From: Adiantum capillus-veneris
Lineage: Eukaryota; Streptophyta; Polypodiopsida; Polypodiales; Pteridaceae
Assembly: GCA_014529385.2 (NCBI GenBank)
Contig: CM043959.1
Coordinates: 49,169,928-49,233,927 of the forward strand
Length of the DNA stretch: 64,000 bases
Direction of reading: 5' to 3'
A program made the translations under genes and the position numbers. The notes beneath the pieces are model-generated. The model had not been told where the DNA came from. It made no database searches and saw only the letters and a program-made list of their open reading frames with translations. Of the stretch, positions 1 to 10,980 are shown one piece after another; the first letter of the stretch is position 1, and each line of letters starts with the position of its first letter.

Positions 1-1425
1 CGATAACGCTCAAGCTCTTCAGGAGAGTTTATTTTTGCCTTTATAAACTCCCTTCTCCTTAGCTTTGTTATTGTTGGCGTTGCATTTAAGAGACTTTTGG
101 ACATTGTCCTTCCCCTTAGGCTCGTTATTATAGTCCTTGTTCTCTGTGGACTTAAGATTTCTCTTAGCCCCTTGTTGGAAATTGATTTGTGAAGCCACCA
201 TGGTATGGTGTATGACCGCAGATATGGTGCGTGGTCTTTGTTATTTGACATACTCCGCCATATCTTCAGTTAGACCCGCACAAAATTGTTGTTTTTTCTC
301 TCCAAAATCCATCTTTTTGAAGATAGCGGCTTTGAGATGTAAGTCCCAAAACTTGTCTACATATTTGTGAATAGATTCGTAGGGCTTCGCCATTCGGTGA
401 GTACTTTGTCTTTGGCATTGGTAGCCAAAAATTGCTTCATGATGGAAGCTCTTAAAGCTTTCCATGTTTGTGGAGCTTCACTGTTTGCCCGTAGGCTAGA
501 CCACCATTGACTGACGGACTTTTGAAAATGCATAGCTAGATGGCGTAGCTTAGAGGACTCCGTGAAGCCCTCATCTCCAAACATCGCATCAAATTCTTGA
601 ATGAAGGCCAAGACTTTGTCTGTACCACCAAAGGTGCCATCGTAGGTAAGGAAAGAGATGTTCTTTCCTTCCTTTTTAAACTTTTTGAGCTTGGACGACC
701 TCTTCCACGCGGCGTAGGATTTCCTATGTCCTCTTATTTTTGGTGGTTCGAAAGTTACACCGTCACTTTCTTCAGAGGAGGAAGAATTTGAGTAGGATGG
801 ATAAGAGGGTGACCTCTTTCTTGCCTTTTTCTTCCCTTGTTCCTCCTTGTCTGCACCATCACTTTCTTCATAAGAGGAAGAGGATAAAGAAGATGGAGAA
901 GTGGGTGACCTCTTTCTCGGCTTTTTCTTCCCTTGTTTTCTCCTGTCCCTCTTTGAATTATGGTGTGGAGAAGTTTGGGATGGTCTTCTCCATTTAGGGG
1001 GGGATGGAGAGCGTTTTGCCAGCCATCTTCGTGGAGCCATCTCTGTCGAGGTGACAAGAGACTCACTTATTTCTCGTTCTTTTGGTGGGGACTCTACCAT
1101 TGAAACTTGAGTTCTCCTTTAAGAAGGAGATGCGTCGTCAAGTAGTAGATTTTTGAGCCCTTCGTACGGATCCTCTTCTTCTTCCCTAATCAGAGAGAGG
1201 CCTCTTTTGGAAGTCTCACAACGAGTCTTCCTAGGTACTCTCTCTTCTTGGTGCGGAGTTTGGAGAATCCCATGAGCACGTAGCTACCATTGGACTTCAC
1301 TTTGGAGGGATGGATTTCCTAGAAACAAGGTAGTTAACAAGCATAGGGGCATCATTAGTAGCCTATTCATTAGCAAACTCAAAGCTATCAACATTAATGT
1401 CACTCTCTTTACTATTGTCAGCCAT
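1..1425 (-). pseudogene. Ty3/gypsy gag remnant, runs off the left edge
   Basis: Gag forms the retroelement particle. The likely start codon is at 1425 (first residues MADNSKESDI), but a TAG follows after about 20 codons. A second open stretch (1100-357) carries a Ser/Arg/Lys-rich basic N-terminus and then a retrotransposon-gag core with the pattern W-W-x2-L...TW-x2-L...F. The core continues in another frame at 465-241 (KPYESIHKYVDKFW) and in a Lys/Asn-rich tail at 201-19. At least one stop and two frameshifts make it a pseudogene. No zinc knuckle or pol is visible before the window ends, so the lineage within Ty3 is not settled. The primer site and probable LTR lie directly upstream on the same strand. 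Confidence 0.75.
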
Positions 1426-1825
1426 TCTAAAAACTTTTAGGTGTAAAATATTTTAGGTGTACTTTGGCACTTCAAGCCCTAGTTTCTACTCCTCTTAACC
1501 CCTTTAGAAAAGCACTCAAGCTCCTATACCCGTGGCTCAAATATCATTAATTGCAAGGAATAGAAGAGAGGGTCTTTCAATACCAAAACAGTCTGGCTCC
1601 TATCAAGCTTCTAATAGCTCAATAGTGGTTAAGCCCTAGGCAAGCCCTGTAGGACTTCACTATTAAGAGCATAGCTCTCGACGGTGATGTCCCGTTATCT
1701 CCACGAAGTAAGCGCGCTGCAAGGCTGAAAAATCCCTATTCTACTTACTCAATTGCAATTAATAATACCAACCATTTATAGTTAGCTTGAGCACCTCTCT
1801 TCTTGAGCAAGAAAAGAGAAACCTT
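1426..1825 (-). other. 5' untranslated leader of the Ty3 element
   Basis: About 400 bp between primer site and gag start. No open frame of note. It is inferred to be the leader from its position between the primer-binding site and the gag ATG. Confidence 0.5.
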
Positions 1826-1839
1826 GTGCTCTAATACCA
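1826..1839 (-). other. Primer-binding site, tRNA-iMet type
   Basis: The minus strand reads TGGTATTAGAGCAC, one base off the common plant primer site TGGTATCAGAGC that pairs with initiator tRNA-Met. It starts two bases inside the end of the proposed LTR (1841), as expected for a 5' LTR junction. Confidence 0.7.
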
Positions 1840-1840
1840 A

Positions 1841-3045
1841 TGTGATATTTAATGGCCTAGTAACTTGTGTAGCGGAAAATAACATAGACATAGTGAGCAT
1901 TTCATTAGAATAGATTCCTAATGAGCATAGCAAGAGTGCTTGGATGGAGAGAGCAACAAAATCATAACACCTAGTTAGATAGGCATGAACAATACTTCAA
2001 AAAGAGAGAGAAATTAAGCTATTGACAACAGTTGAGGACCAGATTTACATGGAGCCGGTCCCCCCTCCAAAAGGCTTTGTATTATAGGTTTCCCCAATCA
2101 AGGGAGACATTTTATAATACAATACTTTGTGTTCCTTCAATAACTTTCTGGTGCAATGAAGATGGAAGCTCAATCACCAAGCTCACACTTATAAAACACA
2201 ACATCAATTCCCTCACAATCTCAGACCCAAGACCTCACACACCTTCGAAGATGGTGAGAGCTAGCGGGGTATGAGAGTAGATCGAGAGCAAGAAGGGAGT
2301 ATTCTTACGAGAAATAAGTATATCTTCTCACATAATCACTCATAGAATCTTAGCATAGCTTAGTACTTAGCATGGTAGAGAAGATGAGTATGCATTGGAG
2401 CTTGGCTCTTGGTTGGATTTGCACCACAAAGCCAAGAGTTGTTGGTGTAGGCCTCCCTTCTCACAAGCTTGGAGTAGAAGATGAGCTTTCCATTTAATCT
2501 TGAGAAGTAGAGAGAGTACTCTTTTCTTCACACATGAGATTGTGTGAGTGTGTGTGTGTGTGTGATAATGCCTTCCCAAAATCAGCCCCCTCTCTCTCTT
2601 GGTCGACCCCTCTTGGTTTTTACTCATGTTGGAATCCCATTGGACCCTGCAAAGTTTAGCCAATGATAATTTAGAAGCATAAGTGATAGCCTTCTGACAT
2701 GTGTCCCCCTTTCCCCTTTTGGTGAGAGCTTTAGGTAATTAAATAATGCAATTAAATTCTCATTGGACCCCTTAGTCTTCTAGCCAGCAGGAATCAAGCA
2801 AGCCATTGGGTTGTTGAATGCTCATTGGACCCCTTGGGAGAATTTCCAATAGTCTTCTAGAGAGCTTAATTTCTATTGGTTCTTTTATCAAGTGTTTTAA
2901 AATGAATTAAACTAAATGTACGCTAGCCTAATTCTCATTGGTCCACCTCTATGGTCATCCAATAGGATTTGTCTACGCCTTGGGGGCAATTGGGCTAGGG
3001 AACTAACACGTGTCCCCTATTCCGTTTGTGGAAAGGGAGCTTGCT

Positions 3046-3139
<94 letters not shown>

Positions 3140-3334
3140 TTTCTCTCTCATCCCCTACTAAAAGGGCTCGCCCCCTCCAAGATAGGGATGTGGGAAGACT
3201 TTTGAGTCTTCCAACAAGCATCCAATATGCCCTAGGTTTTGACCATTGGACCTAACCTTTGAATTTTGGGACCTTAGCATTTTGCAAGTCTTAATGGGCT
3301 GAGCCTTAGGGTCTTTGAAGCCTATTGTTTCACA
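1841..3334 (-). repeat. Probable 5' LTR of the Ty3 element
   Basis: The inner end is well placed: minus-strand ...ATCACA abuts the primer site. The outer end at 3334 is a guess, based on the matching inverted terminus TGTGA...TCACA, giving about 1.49 kb. The partner LTR is outside the window, so neither the boundary nor a target duplication can be confirmed. It contains an 89-bp GT microsatellite. Confidence 0.4.
3049..3137. repeat. (GT)n microsatellite
   Basis: About 44 uninterrupted GT units. A shorter GT run sits at about 2540-2563. Frames read through it (poly Thr-His) are artefacts. Confidence 0.98.
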
Positions 3335-4100
3335 TTGCTCTTTTGAAGATGGCCCCCCCTTTGGATCCCTATTTTCCCTCCTTTGAATCCCTACTGTGAC
3401 CGGTCTGCCAGCTTAACCAATATTCTAACTTTTTCTCCCCGGGTACTTCCCCATATTAAATAATCAGTTTAACATGAGAAAATCATTTAGGAGAATTAGA
3501 TATTAGTTATTATGACATCGTTGAGCCGTTCTTCTACTAAGGCATGATAGCCATCAAGATAGATTTGTAGATTATTTATGAGGAGAGCTTGTGCTTGTAC
3601 AAGCACTTTTTTGCAATTCAGTTGGTATCCTATGTTAAGTGTGGCAAACCTAGCATTGAGAAGGGCTTGAGCTTGTGTATCCTCTAGGGTTAGCTTGGGT
3701 GGCTTCATACATAAGCTATTAGGTGATCTTTGATTACTAAGTAAATCATTGAGGTGATTAAGGAAGCTTTTAGCTTTTCCTAGTTTACTATGTAGCTTCT
3801 TATATTCCAAGAGGGAGTTGGAAATAATCACCTCAAAAGCTCGTGGTTGTTTGAGATGTGGAAGCCCGCAAGCTTTATTCCTAGCTTAACTTGACTCAAT
3901 TCGGAGTTGTCTATCAAAAGTTAGAGCACTTTTAGTGAACTGCACTTGAAATAGCACTCAAGACAGTCTCAAGACCAGAACACGAAAACTTTGGCTTGTA
4001 TCTTGGCCTCTCGAAGGTATTTTTAGCTCAAACTTGAGATTTGGGATGTCCTCAAGTATGATTACAAAATCACCAAGTCAGATACCCCCACTATGCTGAG
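3335..4100 (-). other. Unassigned DNA with one unrecognised 111-residue ORF
   Basis: The only open frame of note is 3831-3496 (minus). It is rich in Leu, Asn and Gln and has a loose internal repetition (AQALLN, later AQALLINN). It looks helical, but I recognise no family and see no start context or splice sites that would make it a gene. It may be a fragment of a larger decayed element. The rest (3335-3495 and 3832-4100) shows nothing recognisable, although 3832-4100 may be diverged satellite leading into the array. Confidence 0.3.
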
Positions 4101-5646
4101 GTACATGGATAGCAGTCCATGTTCCTCTGTCAAAAAAAAAAAATCAAATTTTTCCAAATTTTTGATTGTGAGTAGACAAGGTCATGTGCAGGCTCTGTAC
4201 CAATTTTCATCAAATTCTGAGGTTGAGGTACATGGATCGCAATCCATGTTCAACCACATTTGGACTTGATCTCTTGGCAGCTTGTTACACTATGTCCACA
4301 AGCTAAATCTCAAATCTTTTTGGATTTGGACTTGGCTTGATAGGTCAAATGGCCAACATTAGGTCTGCACAGCGATTTTCTGTCTATCACCTGTTTTGCT
4401 CTCTTTTGACCCAAATTTGTTCATTTTTTTTCAAAATAGGACTTGGGGGGATATGTTTCCTTCTATATGCACTATTGATCTAAAAAGTTTTAGGCCAAGT
4501 TGTCACTATGGGTACATGGATTGCAATCCATGTTTGAAGCCCAAATTGACTTTTTTTGGTACCATCAAAATCAGCATGATTCGGAGGTCCTATGGTATCA
4601 AAATGTTTGAAAATGGACCTATGGATTGAAAATTAGGTCAATTCTGGCACTTGCACAGAGTACTTGGCAGTTATGGGCTTTTGGTCTGTTTTTTTATATC
4701 CAAACTCAGTTTTGAGAAGACCACTAGATTCCTTGTGATGTCCTCTAGCTATGGTGCAAATATGGTATCAGTCTGTGACAAAGGAACATGGATCGCGATC
4801 CATGTACCTATGTGTCATATTGCACTAAAACTTGGCACACAGCTTCCCCTTGGTCTCTTGATGCTAGCTATGTGGTTCTTGTTTGATTTGGACTTGTTTA
4901 GGCCAGGCAAAAGTCAATCACTCAGTCTGTTTTAGGGTCTTCCTTTTTGAACAGTTTTTTGCCCTTTCCACCCCACTTTTTGAACTTTTTTGACAAAAAT
5001 TATTTGGGGACTTTTGTTCACAATGGTCTCTGCTATACAGGCTGGAAAAGTTTCTATCCAAAAAAAAATCAAGAGTACATGGATCGCGATCCATGTTCCA
5101 ACACTTTTGGACTTAATCTTTAGTGTGCTGATCGCTTATGATGTTTGTAGCTTGCTCCACAAATCTTTTTGAATTTGAATCAGTTTTGCCCTAGCAAAAC
5201 TGACTTCTATAGTTTGATGTAGCAGTTTTGACAATGTTCTATTTTTGGCTCTTTTGATCACTTTTTACAACTTTTTTGCATATGGTTCTTTTGCGAAAGT
5301 TGTTCCAAATGGTACCCGCTATCTACTGATCTAGTTCTTGTGCAGAATTTCAAAAAAGGTACATGGATCATGATCCATGTTTTGAAGCCAAAATGACTTT
5401 TCTTGGTATCATTGGGATCAACATGTTTACTAGATGCTATGGTATCAAAAAAAATTGGATTTGGACTAGTTTTTGTCATTCAAAAGCAAGTTCTTATGTA
5501 TGTCCTACGATTTTTAGGAATTTTGGTGTTTGGATCAACGTTTTTCAATTTTTGGCTATGGTCCCTTTTGGCAAAGTTGTTCCACTCGTTATCAGGGATG
5601 TACTTGTCAAATATCAACCCAAAATATCAAAAGGTACATGGATCGC
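4101..5646. repeat. Palindrome-bearing satellite array, left part
   Basis: A near-perfect palindrome (best copies ACATGGATCGCGATCCATGT) recurs with its GTACATGG or GAACATGG start at 4101, 4228, 4512, 4784, 5075, 5359 and 5634. Apart from a first short interval of 127 bp, the spacing is 284, 272, 291, 284 and 275 bp. Sequences after copies 4228 and 5075 resemble each other, as do those after 4512 and 5359, so the higher-order period is about 847 bp (three monomers). The last palindrome is cut in half by the copia insertion and resumes at 9746. Satellite identity is inferred from periodicity alone. Confidence 0.85.
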
Positions 5647-5873
5647 TATTGGAATTAGGGTTGTAGAGAAACGCACACAGCTTGGAGAAGACGAAGGAAG
5701 CTCAAGGCACACAATAAAGAGTGTATTACTTAGTGTGCAATGGAAAGATAGATAGTCCTAGAGTGATGTGCTTATATACAATGCTTGGGGGGAAAAACCT
5801 CCTAAAGAGGGAAAAAATGCTCCGGCAGTCCTAGTGCGTTCACACACATCACTACCACATGTATATGGTAACA
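5647..5873 (-). repeat. Copia 3' LTR
   Basis: 227 bp. The terminal TG seen in the other copy is TA here (TATTGGAATTAG), a point change. Ends in GGTAACA. It matches 9519-9745 along its full length. Confidence 0.93.
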
Positions 5874-5884
5874 AATCCCCTCTG
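5874..5884 (-). other. Copia polypurine tract
   Basis: Minus strand AGAGGGGATT directly before the 3' LTR: the plus-strand primer position. Confidence 0.75.
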
Positions 5885-6059
5885 GAGTGATGCGGTGAAT
5901 GAGAGCTGGCACATGAGTAAAGGGAAGTTCCATGCCCTGAGGACATGATCAATCCACAAAGGGGAGTAAGCCCAAAACTTTGCGGAAAGCTTCAAGCTTC
6001 TCACGAGACAATGCCTTTGTGAAAAGATCTGCAAGGTTGTCCTGTGTTGGCACATAAGC

Positions 6060-7299
6060 CAAGTTGATCTCTCCTATTGAGAGCCTCTCCCTGACATAGT
6101 GGTAATGACCTCAATGTGCTTTGTGCGAGCATGAAAACTCGGTTCCTCGCAACTGCCAATGCGCTCTGAGTGTCAGTGTAGATAGTGTTGGCAGTGTCCT
6201 GTCCAATACCCAAATCAACCATAAGGCGTCTGAGCCATACACACTCAACCGTAGCTGTGAAGACTGCCCTGTACTCAGCCTCACAACTCGAAGTGGCCAC
6301 AGTAGGTTGCTTCTTACTCAACCATGATATACATGAATTGCCAAGCATGAAACAAAAACCACTTGTGGACACTCGCGAGTCAAAACAACCAGCCCAATCT
6401 GAGTCCGAAAAAGCATGTAAGTCTGGCGGCAATGATCCCCCCTTGGGATAAAACAAGCCAAGATGTAAAGTGCCACTAAGGTAGCAAAAAATCCTCTTGA
6501 CAGCCTGCCAATGCTTAGACCCTGAGCTATGCATAAATCTGCTGACTTGTGAGACTGCAAACTGAATATCCGTCCTTGTGTTGCATACATAAATGAGACA
6601 GCCAACAGCATTTTGATAAAGAGTGACATCAGCAGGATTGCCAGCATCATGTAGACTCAACTTCAAACCTGTTTCCATGGGAGTGGCAATAGATTTGCAA
6701 TCCTTAAGTCCAAACTTACATAGCAATGTCTCTATGTAATTTTTCTGACACAAGGCAATACCACCATCACAGTGCTTAAACTGTATACCCAAGTAATGAT
6801 GCAATAGCCCCAAATCTTTCATCTTGAAAGTAGCATTCAAATCAGCCTTAAATTCAGCATTATGTCTCTCATTTGGTCCAGTGATCAGTAAATCATCGAC
6901 GTAAAGAACCACAATGAGAAGTACATCACCCTCACACTTTACATACAATGTGCTTTTTGTTGGACTGTTACAAAAGCCTCGTTTGACCAAATGAGTGTCA
7001 GCTTTCTCATACCAAGCACGAGGAGATTGCTTCAACCCATACAAAGCCTTCTTACATCTTCACACTTTGTCCTCTTGTCCTCTTATGACAAAACCGCAAG
7101 GCTGCGTTACATAAACTTCCTCAAATATGTCACCACTCAAGAAAGTAGTAACAATGTCTGATTGATGTACATTCCAACCAAAATGAGCTGCCAATGCACA
7201 TAGAAAACGCAAAGTAGTCATACGACAAGTGGGAGCAAAAGTCTCTTCATAATCTATGCTCCCACGACTAGCCAGAAATGCATTGAATTCATGAAACAT
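6060..7299 (-). pseudogene. Copia reverse transcriptase and RNase H
   Basis: RVT_2-type RT begins after the deletion junction with IDYEETFAPT (about 7255) and carries SDIVTTFLSG and the intact catalytic YVDDLLI in the 7044-6001 frame. It continues through LHHYLGIQF and ATPMETG to the copia RNase H region (SDSDWAGC, SSCEAEYRA, TDTQSALAVA). A frame change separates 7299-7060 from 7044-6001, and the frame is lost again near the RNase H end. The first roughly 60 RT residues, including the usual ARLVAKGF-like stretch, are missing. Confidence 0.92.
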
Positions 7300-7760
7300 A
7301 TACTCCCCTCCTCAATCGGAACGGAGGGTGCCCATAGTACATTTTGAGACATTTTCAGCCATAGCCAGAAATTGTTTGAAGCACATAAAAACTTCGGACT
7401 TCGCTTTAAGCGGAAATACCCATGCATACCTGGAGTAATCATCAATGAAAGTCACGAAGTAAAGGTAATTGCCCAAGGACGGAGTTTGCATGGGCACACA
7501 AACATCACTATGCACAACCTGCATGTGGCCCGAACTGAACCATCCTTTGGAAACTTAGAACGTTGCATCTTACCCAAAATAGAGCCTTCACAAACATGTT
7601 TGACAGGTGCTTCAAGAGGCGGCAAAGAAGCAACCATATCAGATTTCTGCAAACGCAGCAACAACTGGCAAAATTCAGATGACCAAAACGTGCATGCCAA
7701 AGTTTTGCATGTGAAATAGCCCTTGAATCTGCAACAGCATTTGTAAAATTTTGTCCACAC
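7270..7760 (-). pseudogene. Copia integrase core, C-terminally deleted
   Basis: The GAG-pre-integrase motif HAKLWHARFGHLNF ends the upstream frame. The integrase core follows in shifted frames with the first catalytic Asp in HSDVCVPM and YFVTFIDDYSRYAWVF. The second Asp is in LRSD, where the next codon is TGA in place of the expected Arg (a CGA to TGA change) before GGEYM. The text then runs FNAFLASRG straight into RT, so the third catalytic residue and the integrase C-terminus are gone. Confidence 0.88.
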
Positions 7761-8935
7761 TTTTCATACAAAGTGAGCTTATACAGCCCATGGCACAAAA
7801 GGCCAGCTGCAACAATTTCATCACCAAAACTGAGATCATGAACTGTACATCTGTCATCCACAAATTTGACTTCAAGTCCAACTCTAGCAAGTGCGGATAT
7901 AGACAAAAGATTCTTCTTGATCCCAGGTACATAAAGTGCATCATCAAGTGTGAAAGAACTCCCATTAGCAGCAGTAAGCACAATCTTTCCAACTCCCTTA
8001 ACCGGATAAGAAGCATTGTTGGTACAAGTGACTGAATTCCCATGAGGGACAGACTCGAGAGAGGTGAACAATTCACGATGTGAGGTAATGTGCTTTGTAG
8101 CACCACTGTCGAAATACCACACATGTGAATCTGCAGCAACTAACAAGCATGCATCATGGACAGCAGGATTGTAAGTGCACTCTGCGCTAAAAGCCCATTC
8201 TGCATCAACATCAGCATTACAGTCTCCTTTCATAGAAGACTCAACAATGGCTGCATTTGTAGTGGAACCAGCATTTGCAGTGGAACCACCCTCTTTCTTC
8301 TTAGTCTCTTTGGCCTTCAACTTAGGACACAACTTGATCAAGTGATCATTAGCTTTATAATAATGGCAACGCATCTTCTTTTTTTCCTTATCACCAGAAT
8401 TGCCAGACGAAGTGCTGTCAGCAAAAGCATTGGCAGCAGCATCATAAGGAGTGGCTACATTGATGTTACCACCCTTTCTTTGAGAAGCAATAAAAGCTTG
8501 TTCAACTGCACACTGGCTAGTCCTGTTTTTTCTGGAAAGTGACTCTTGCAACAGCAATGTGCATAATGCATCAAAATTGACAACTTCTGGATTTCCTTGG
8601 GTCATAAGTCTCCAAGTACTAGCAAAAGTCTGGTAAGAATCTGGTAAGGCATCAAGAACAGTCTGCACAAGGGAATTGTCTGAAATGACTTCACCTATAG
8701 AAATAAGTTGCTCATTGATATCCTTGACACCAGCAAGAAAAGTGTCCATATCATCTTCCTCATGCATAATCTTCGACTCCAGCTCTTTACGTAGCAAAGC
8801 AATTTTAGCCTCATCGCGGCTTGCATAAAGACCTGCTAGAATATCCCAAGCCTGTTTTGCAGATTTTGCTAAACGGATGTGAGAAACAATGGTGCGCTTC
8901 ATAGACAACGCAATCAATGCATGAGCCTACACATC
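7700..8935 (-). pseudogene. Copia gag C-terminal part and aspartic protease
   Basis: A long frame carries a UBN2-type gag (AKQAWDILAGLY, about 470 residues in the frame). A degenerate zinc knuckle follows: CHYYKANDHLIKLC, with the second Cys of the CCHC pattern replaced by Tyr. The protease site is WYFDSGATKHIT, with DSG intact. The LYVPGIKKNLLSIS block and the GAG-pre-integrase motif follow. The true gag start lies upstream in a different frame. Confidence 0.92.
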
Positions 8936-9195
8936 CTTTACATCCCAACGAGCTTGTTCTATCATAGGCAAAACAACTCTAATAGCAGCAATCCTTGCAG
9001 AAAGACCTGCAACATCCTCAACATCGCCTACATCCTCAGAACCAGGACGTACATCAATGCCTTGCACAATATTCCAGACGCCCTTTGACAAGAACGTATT
9101 GCATCATATAAAACCACATAGGGTAATTGTCCCCATCCAACCTGTCCTCAGCAGCGAACATCTTGAACACATATGTGTTGTTGTCAACCATGATA
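8936..9195 (-). pseudogene. Copia gag N-terminal part
   Basis: Starts at MVDNNTYVFK (ATG near 9190) and contains LDGDNYPMWFYMMQYVLVKG, the usual copia gag opening. It is separated from the downstream gag frame by frame changes around 9050-8920. The leader 9196-9504 upstream has no coding signal. Confidence 0.8.
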
Positions 9196-9500
9196 AATGT
9201 TGCACCTAAGTAAAAACTGCCCGAAAATAGGAGAAACGGAGCGGGAATAACACGTGCTATATAGCACAAACTGTAGAAGATTGTAAGGCACCTGTTATGC
9301 AGAAAATCAGCACTGACAAAAATTTTACACAAAATGACGTAATTGTCTGTGCAGACCTGCCTGTAGTGGAAACGGAGGTTGAAATGAGCCCAAATCAAAA
9401 ATATATGTCGACCTGCGAACGCTCGCCAAACCTCACTGTAATCGGAGAAAGTGAGCAGGCGTGTGCTGGAGCAGCTCGCGACTAAGCCCGGGAGGACGTA

Positions 9501-9516
9501 ACCTGCTCTGATACCA
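9501..9516 (-). other. Copia primer-binding site (tRNA-iMet)
   Basis: Minus strand TGGTATCAGAGCAGGT, an exact match to the common plant initiator-Met primer site, two bases inside the 5' LTR. Confidence 0.95.
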
Positions 9517-9518
9517 TT

Positions 9519-9745
9519 TGTTGGAATTAGGGTTGCAGAGAAACGCACACAGCTTGGAGGAGATGAAGGAAGCTCAAGGCACACAATACAGAGTGTATTA
9601 CTTAGTGTGCAATGGAAAGATAGATAGCCCTAGAGTGATGGGCATGTATACAATGCTCGGGGAAAAAAACCTCCTAAAGAGGGAAAAAATGCCCCGGTGC
9701 TCCTAGTGTGTTCACAAACATCACTACCACATGTATATGGTAACA
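9519..9745 (-). repeat. Copia 5' LTR
   Basis: 227 bp, TGTTGGAATTAG...GGTAACA on the plus strand. Matches 5647-5873. Confidence 0.95.
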
Positions 9746-10240
9746 ATTGCAATCCATGTTTGGCAGCATTTTTTCATGAATTTTGTTCTGCAGGTTCTCT
9801 ATCCCCTGTAGAAGCCAAATCTCACCCCTTTTTGAATTTGGATCCCAAAAAGTTAAAAATTTTTAAATTTTATGTTTGCAATGCCTGTTTTGTTGTTTTT
9901 ACGCCAACACCCAATTCTGATGTGATTTTTTGGTTTTTCTTTCAAGCAAACTTGATCAAATCAGTTTCCCAATGATGTACAATGTCACTGATCACTTTTT
10001 CGCAAAAATGGTCTCTGTGGTACATGGGTGACCCTCCACAGAATCTTGTCAAACTTTCGAGATTGCTTCTAAAGAGTCTGTTGATGCCCTTGATCCACAA
10101 ATTTTTGAATTTGGATCACTTTTGAGGTCTCTACCATCAAATTTTTAGAATTTCAGAGTGATGATCATTTCGGCCAAAATATGGTTTTCACCCTTTTTTC
10201 CCGCAATCTTTTAGCCCAAATTTGATGGTGATAATTTCTA
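9746..10240. repeat. Palindrome satellite, right part
   Basis: Resumes with the second half of the palindrome cut at 5646 (ATTGCAATCCATGT). A degenerate palindrome (GTACATGGGTGACCC) lies at 10020, about 282 bp further once the copia element and its target duplication are removed. The DNA after it resembles that after 5075 (CCACAAAT, TTTGAATTTG), keeping the three-monomer order. Similarity fades beyond about 10240. Confidence 0.75.
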
Positions 10241-10980
10241 CTTACCCTACCACTAAGTACTGAAATGAAACATGAAACAAAAATAAACAGAACGGTACAA
10301 AATAAAGTCGAAACGAAAACTGGAACAGCACTCTGAAAGCATAGAGAAAATCAGAGAATGAAATGCTTTTGGCTATCGGACTCACAACCCTCTTTACCTC
10401 TCGAGAATAGATTTAGTAAGTCCTCGACTTCTAAACTCTATCAAGCACTAAACCACGTGTCTAGATGCTTCACTGATAATGTGTAAATGGAATGAAGAGA
10501 CAAATCTTCAGAAAAAGACGCTCTAAATACGCAGTAGGTCACTCACCATTTAAGGATCACAGACTCGTAGTCGTAAATCACAGTAAAACTGACAATGCTT
10601 ACACTTAATTGAAAGAGCAAAGAAAGAGGAACACAATGCAAGTTTCAAAACTGAAAACGGATTACCCAATCAATAGCTGCGATGATTACAAGTTGGAGCT
10701 TCGTAGTTGCTTGAGCGTACATACAGCAGAGCTCTTTTCTTCTCTAAAGATAAGCCTCCTTTTCACATTAAAGTTATTGACCTTTATACCTAGGGCTTTT
10801 TAAATGGCCAATGGTCGACTCACATGGGCCTGTACAAATATCATTACAATATTACAACTCAAGGAATCAGGATTTAGACAGAGTATTACTACACTAGCTT
10901 CGGAAAACTAATAGAGTACAAATGTGATGTCTGACTACGTGTCCGATCAATTGGGCGCCCGTTCGATCTGTCTCTTAACA
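10241..10980. other. AT-rich unassigned DNA, possibly an old LTR
   Basis: No coding signal. A TATA-like TATAAAGG on the minus strand (about 10783-10790) and a possible minus-strand start TGTTAAGAGAC at 10980 would fit a degraded LTR. No partner copy or target duplication was found, so this stays a suggestion. Confidence 0.2.

Larger units (their letters stand above)
5647..9745 (-). mobile_element. Ty1/copia LTR retrotransposon, complete ends, internally deleted
   Basis: A 4.1-kb element read on the minus strand with two 227-bp LTRs, an iMet-type primer site, a polypurine tract, and gag, protease, integrase, RT and RNase H remnants in copia order. It is flanked by a 5-bp target duplication with one mismatch (ATCGC at 5642-5646, ATTGC at 9746-9750). 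Hand comparison gives about 18 differences between the LTRs (about 8 %), so the insertion is old. It is shorter than the usual 4.7-5.3 kb because part of integrase and the N-terminus of RT are missing. Frameshifts and stops make it non-autonomous. Confidence 0.93.

Noticed and set aside
4101-5700. Periodic palindromes as a CRISPR-like array
   Set aside because: Repeats are 280 bp apart in a plant genome, spacers are related to each other and no cas genes occur.
10241-10980. Solo LTR call
   Set aside because: TATA-like box and a possible terminus only; no partner and no target duplication at any tested boundary.
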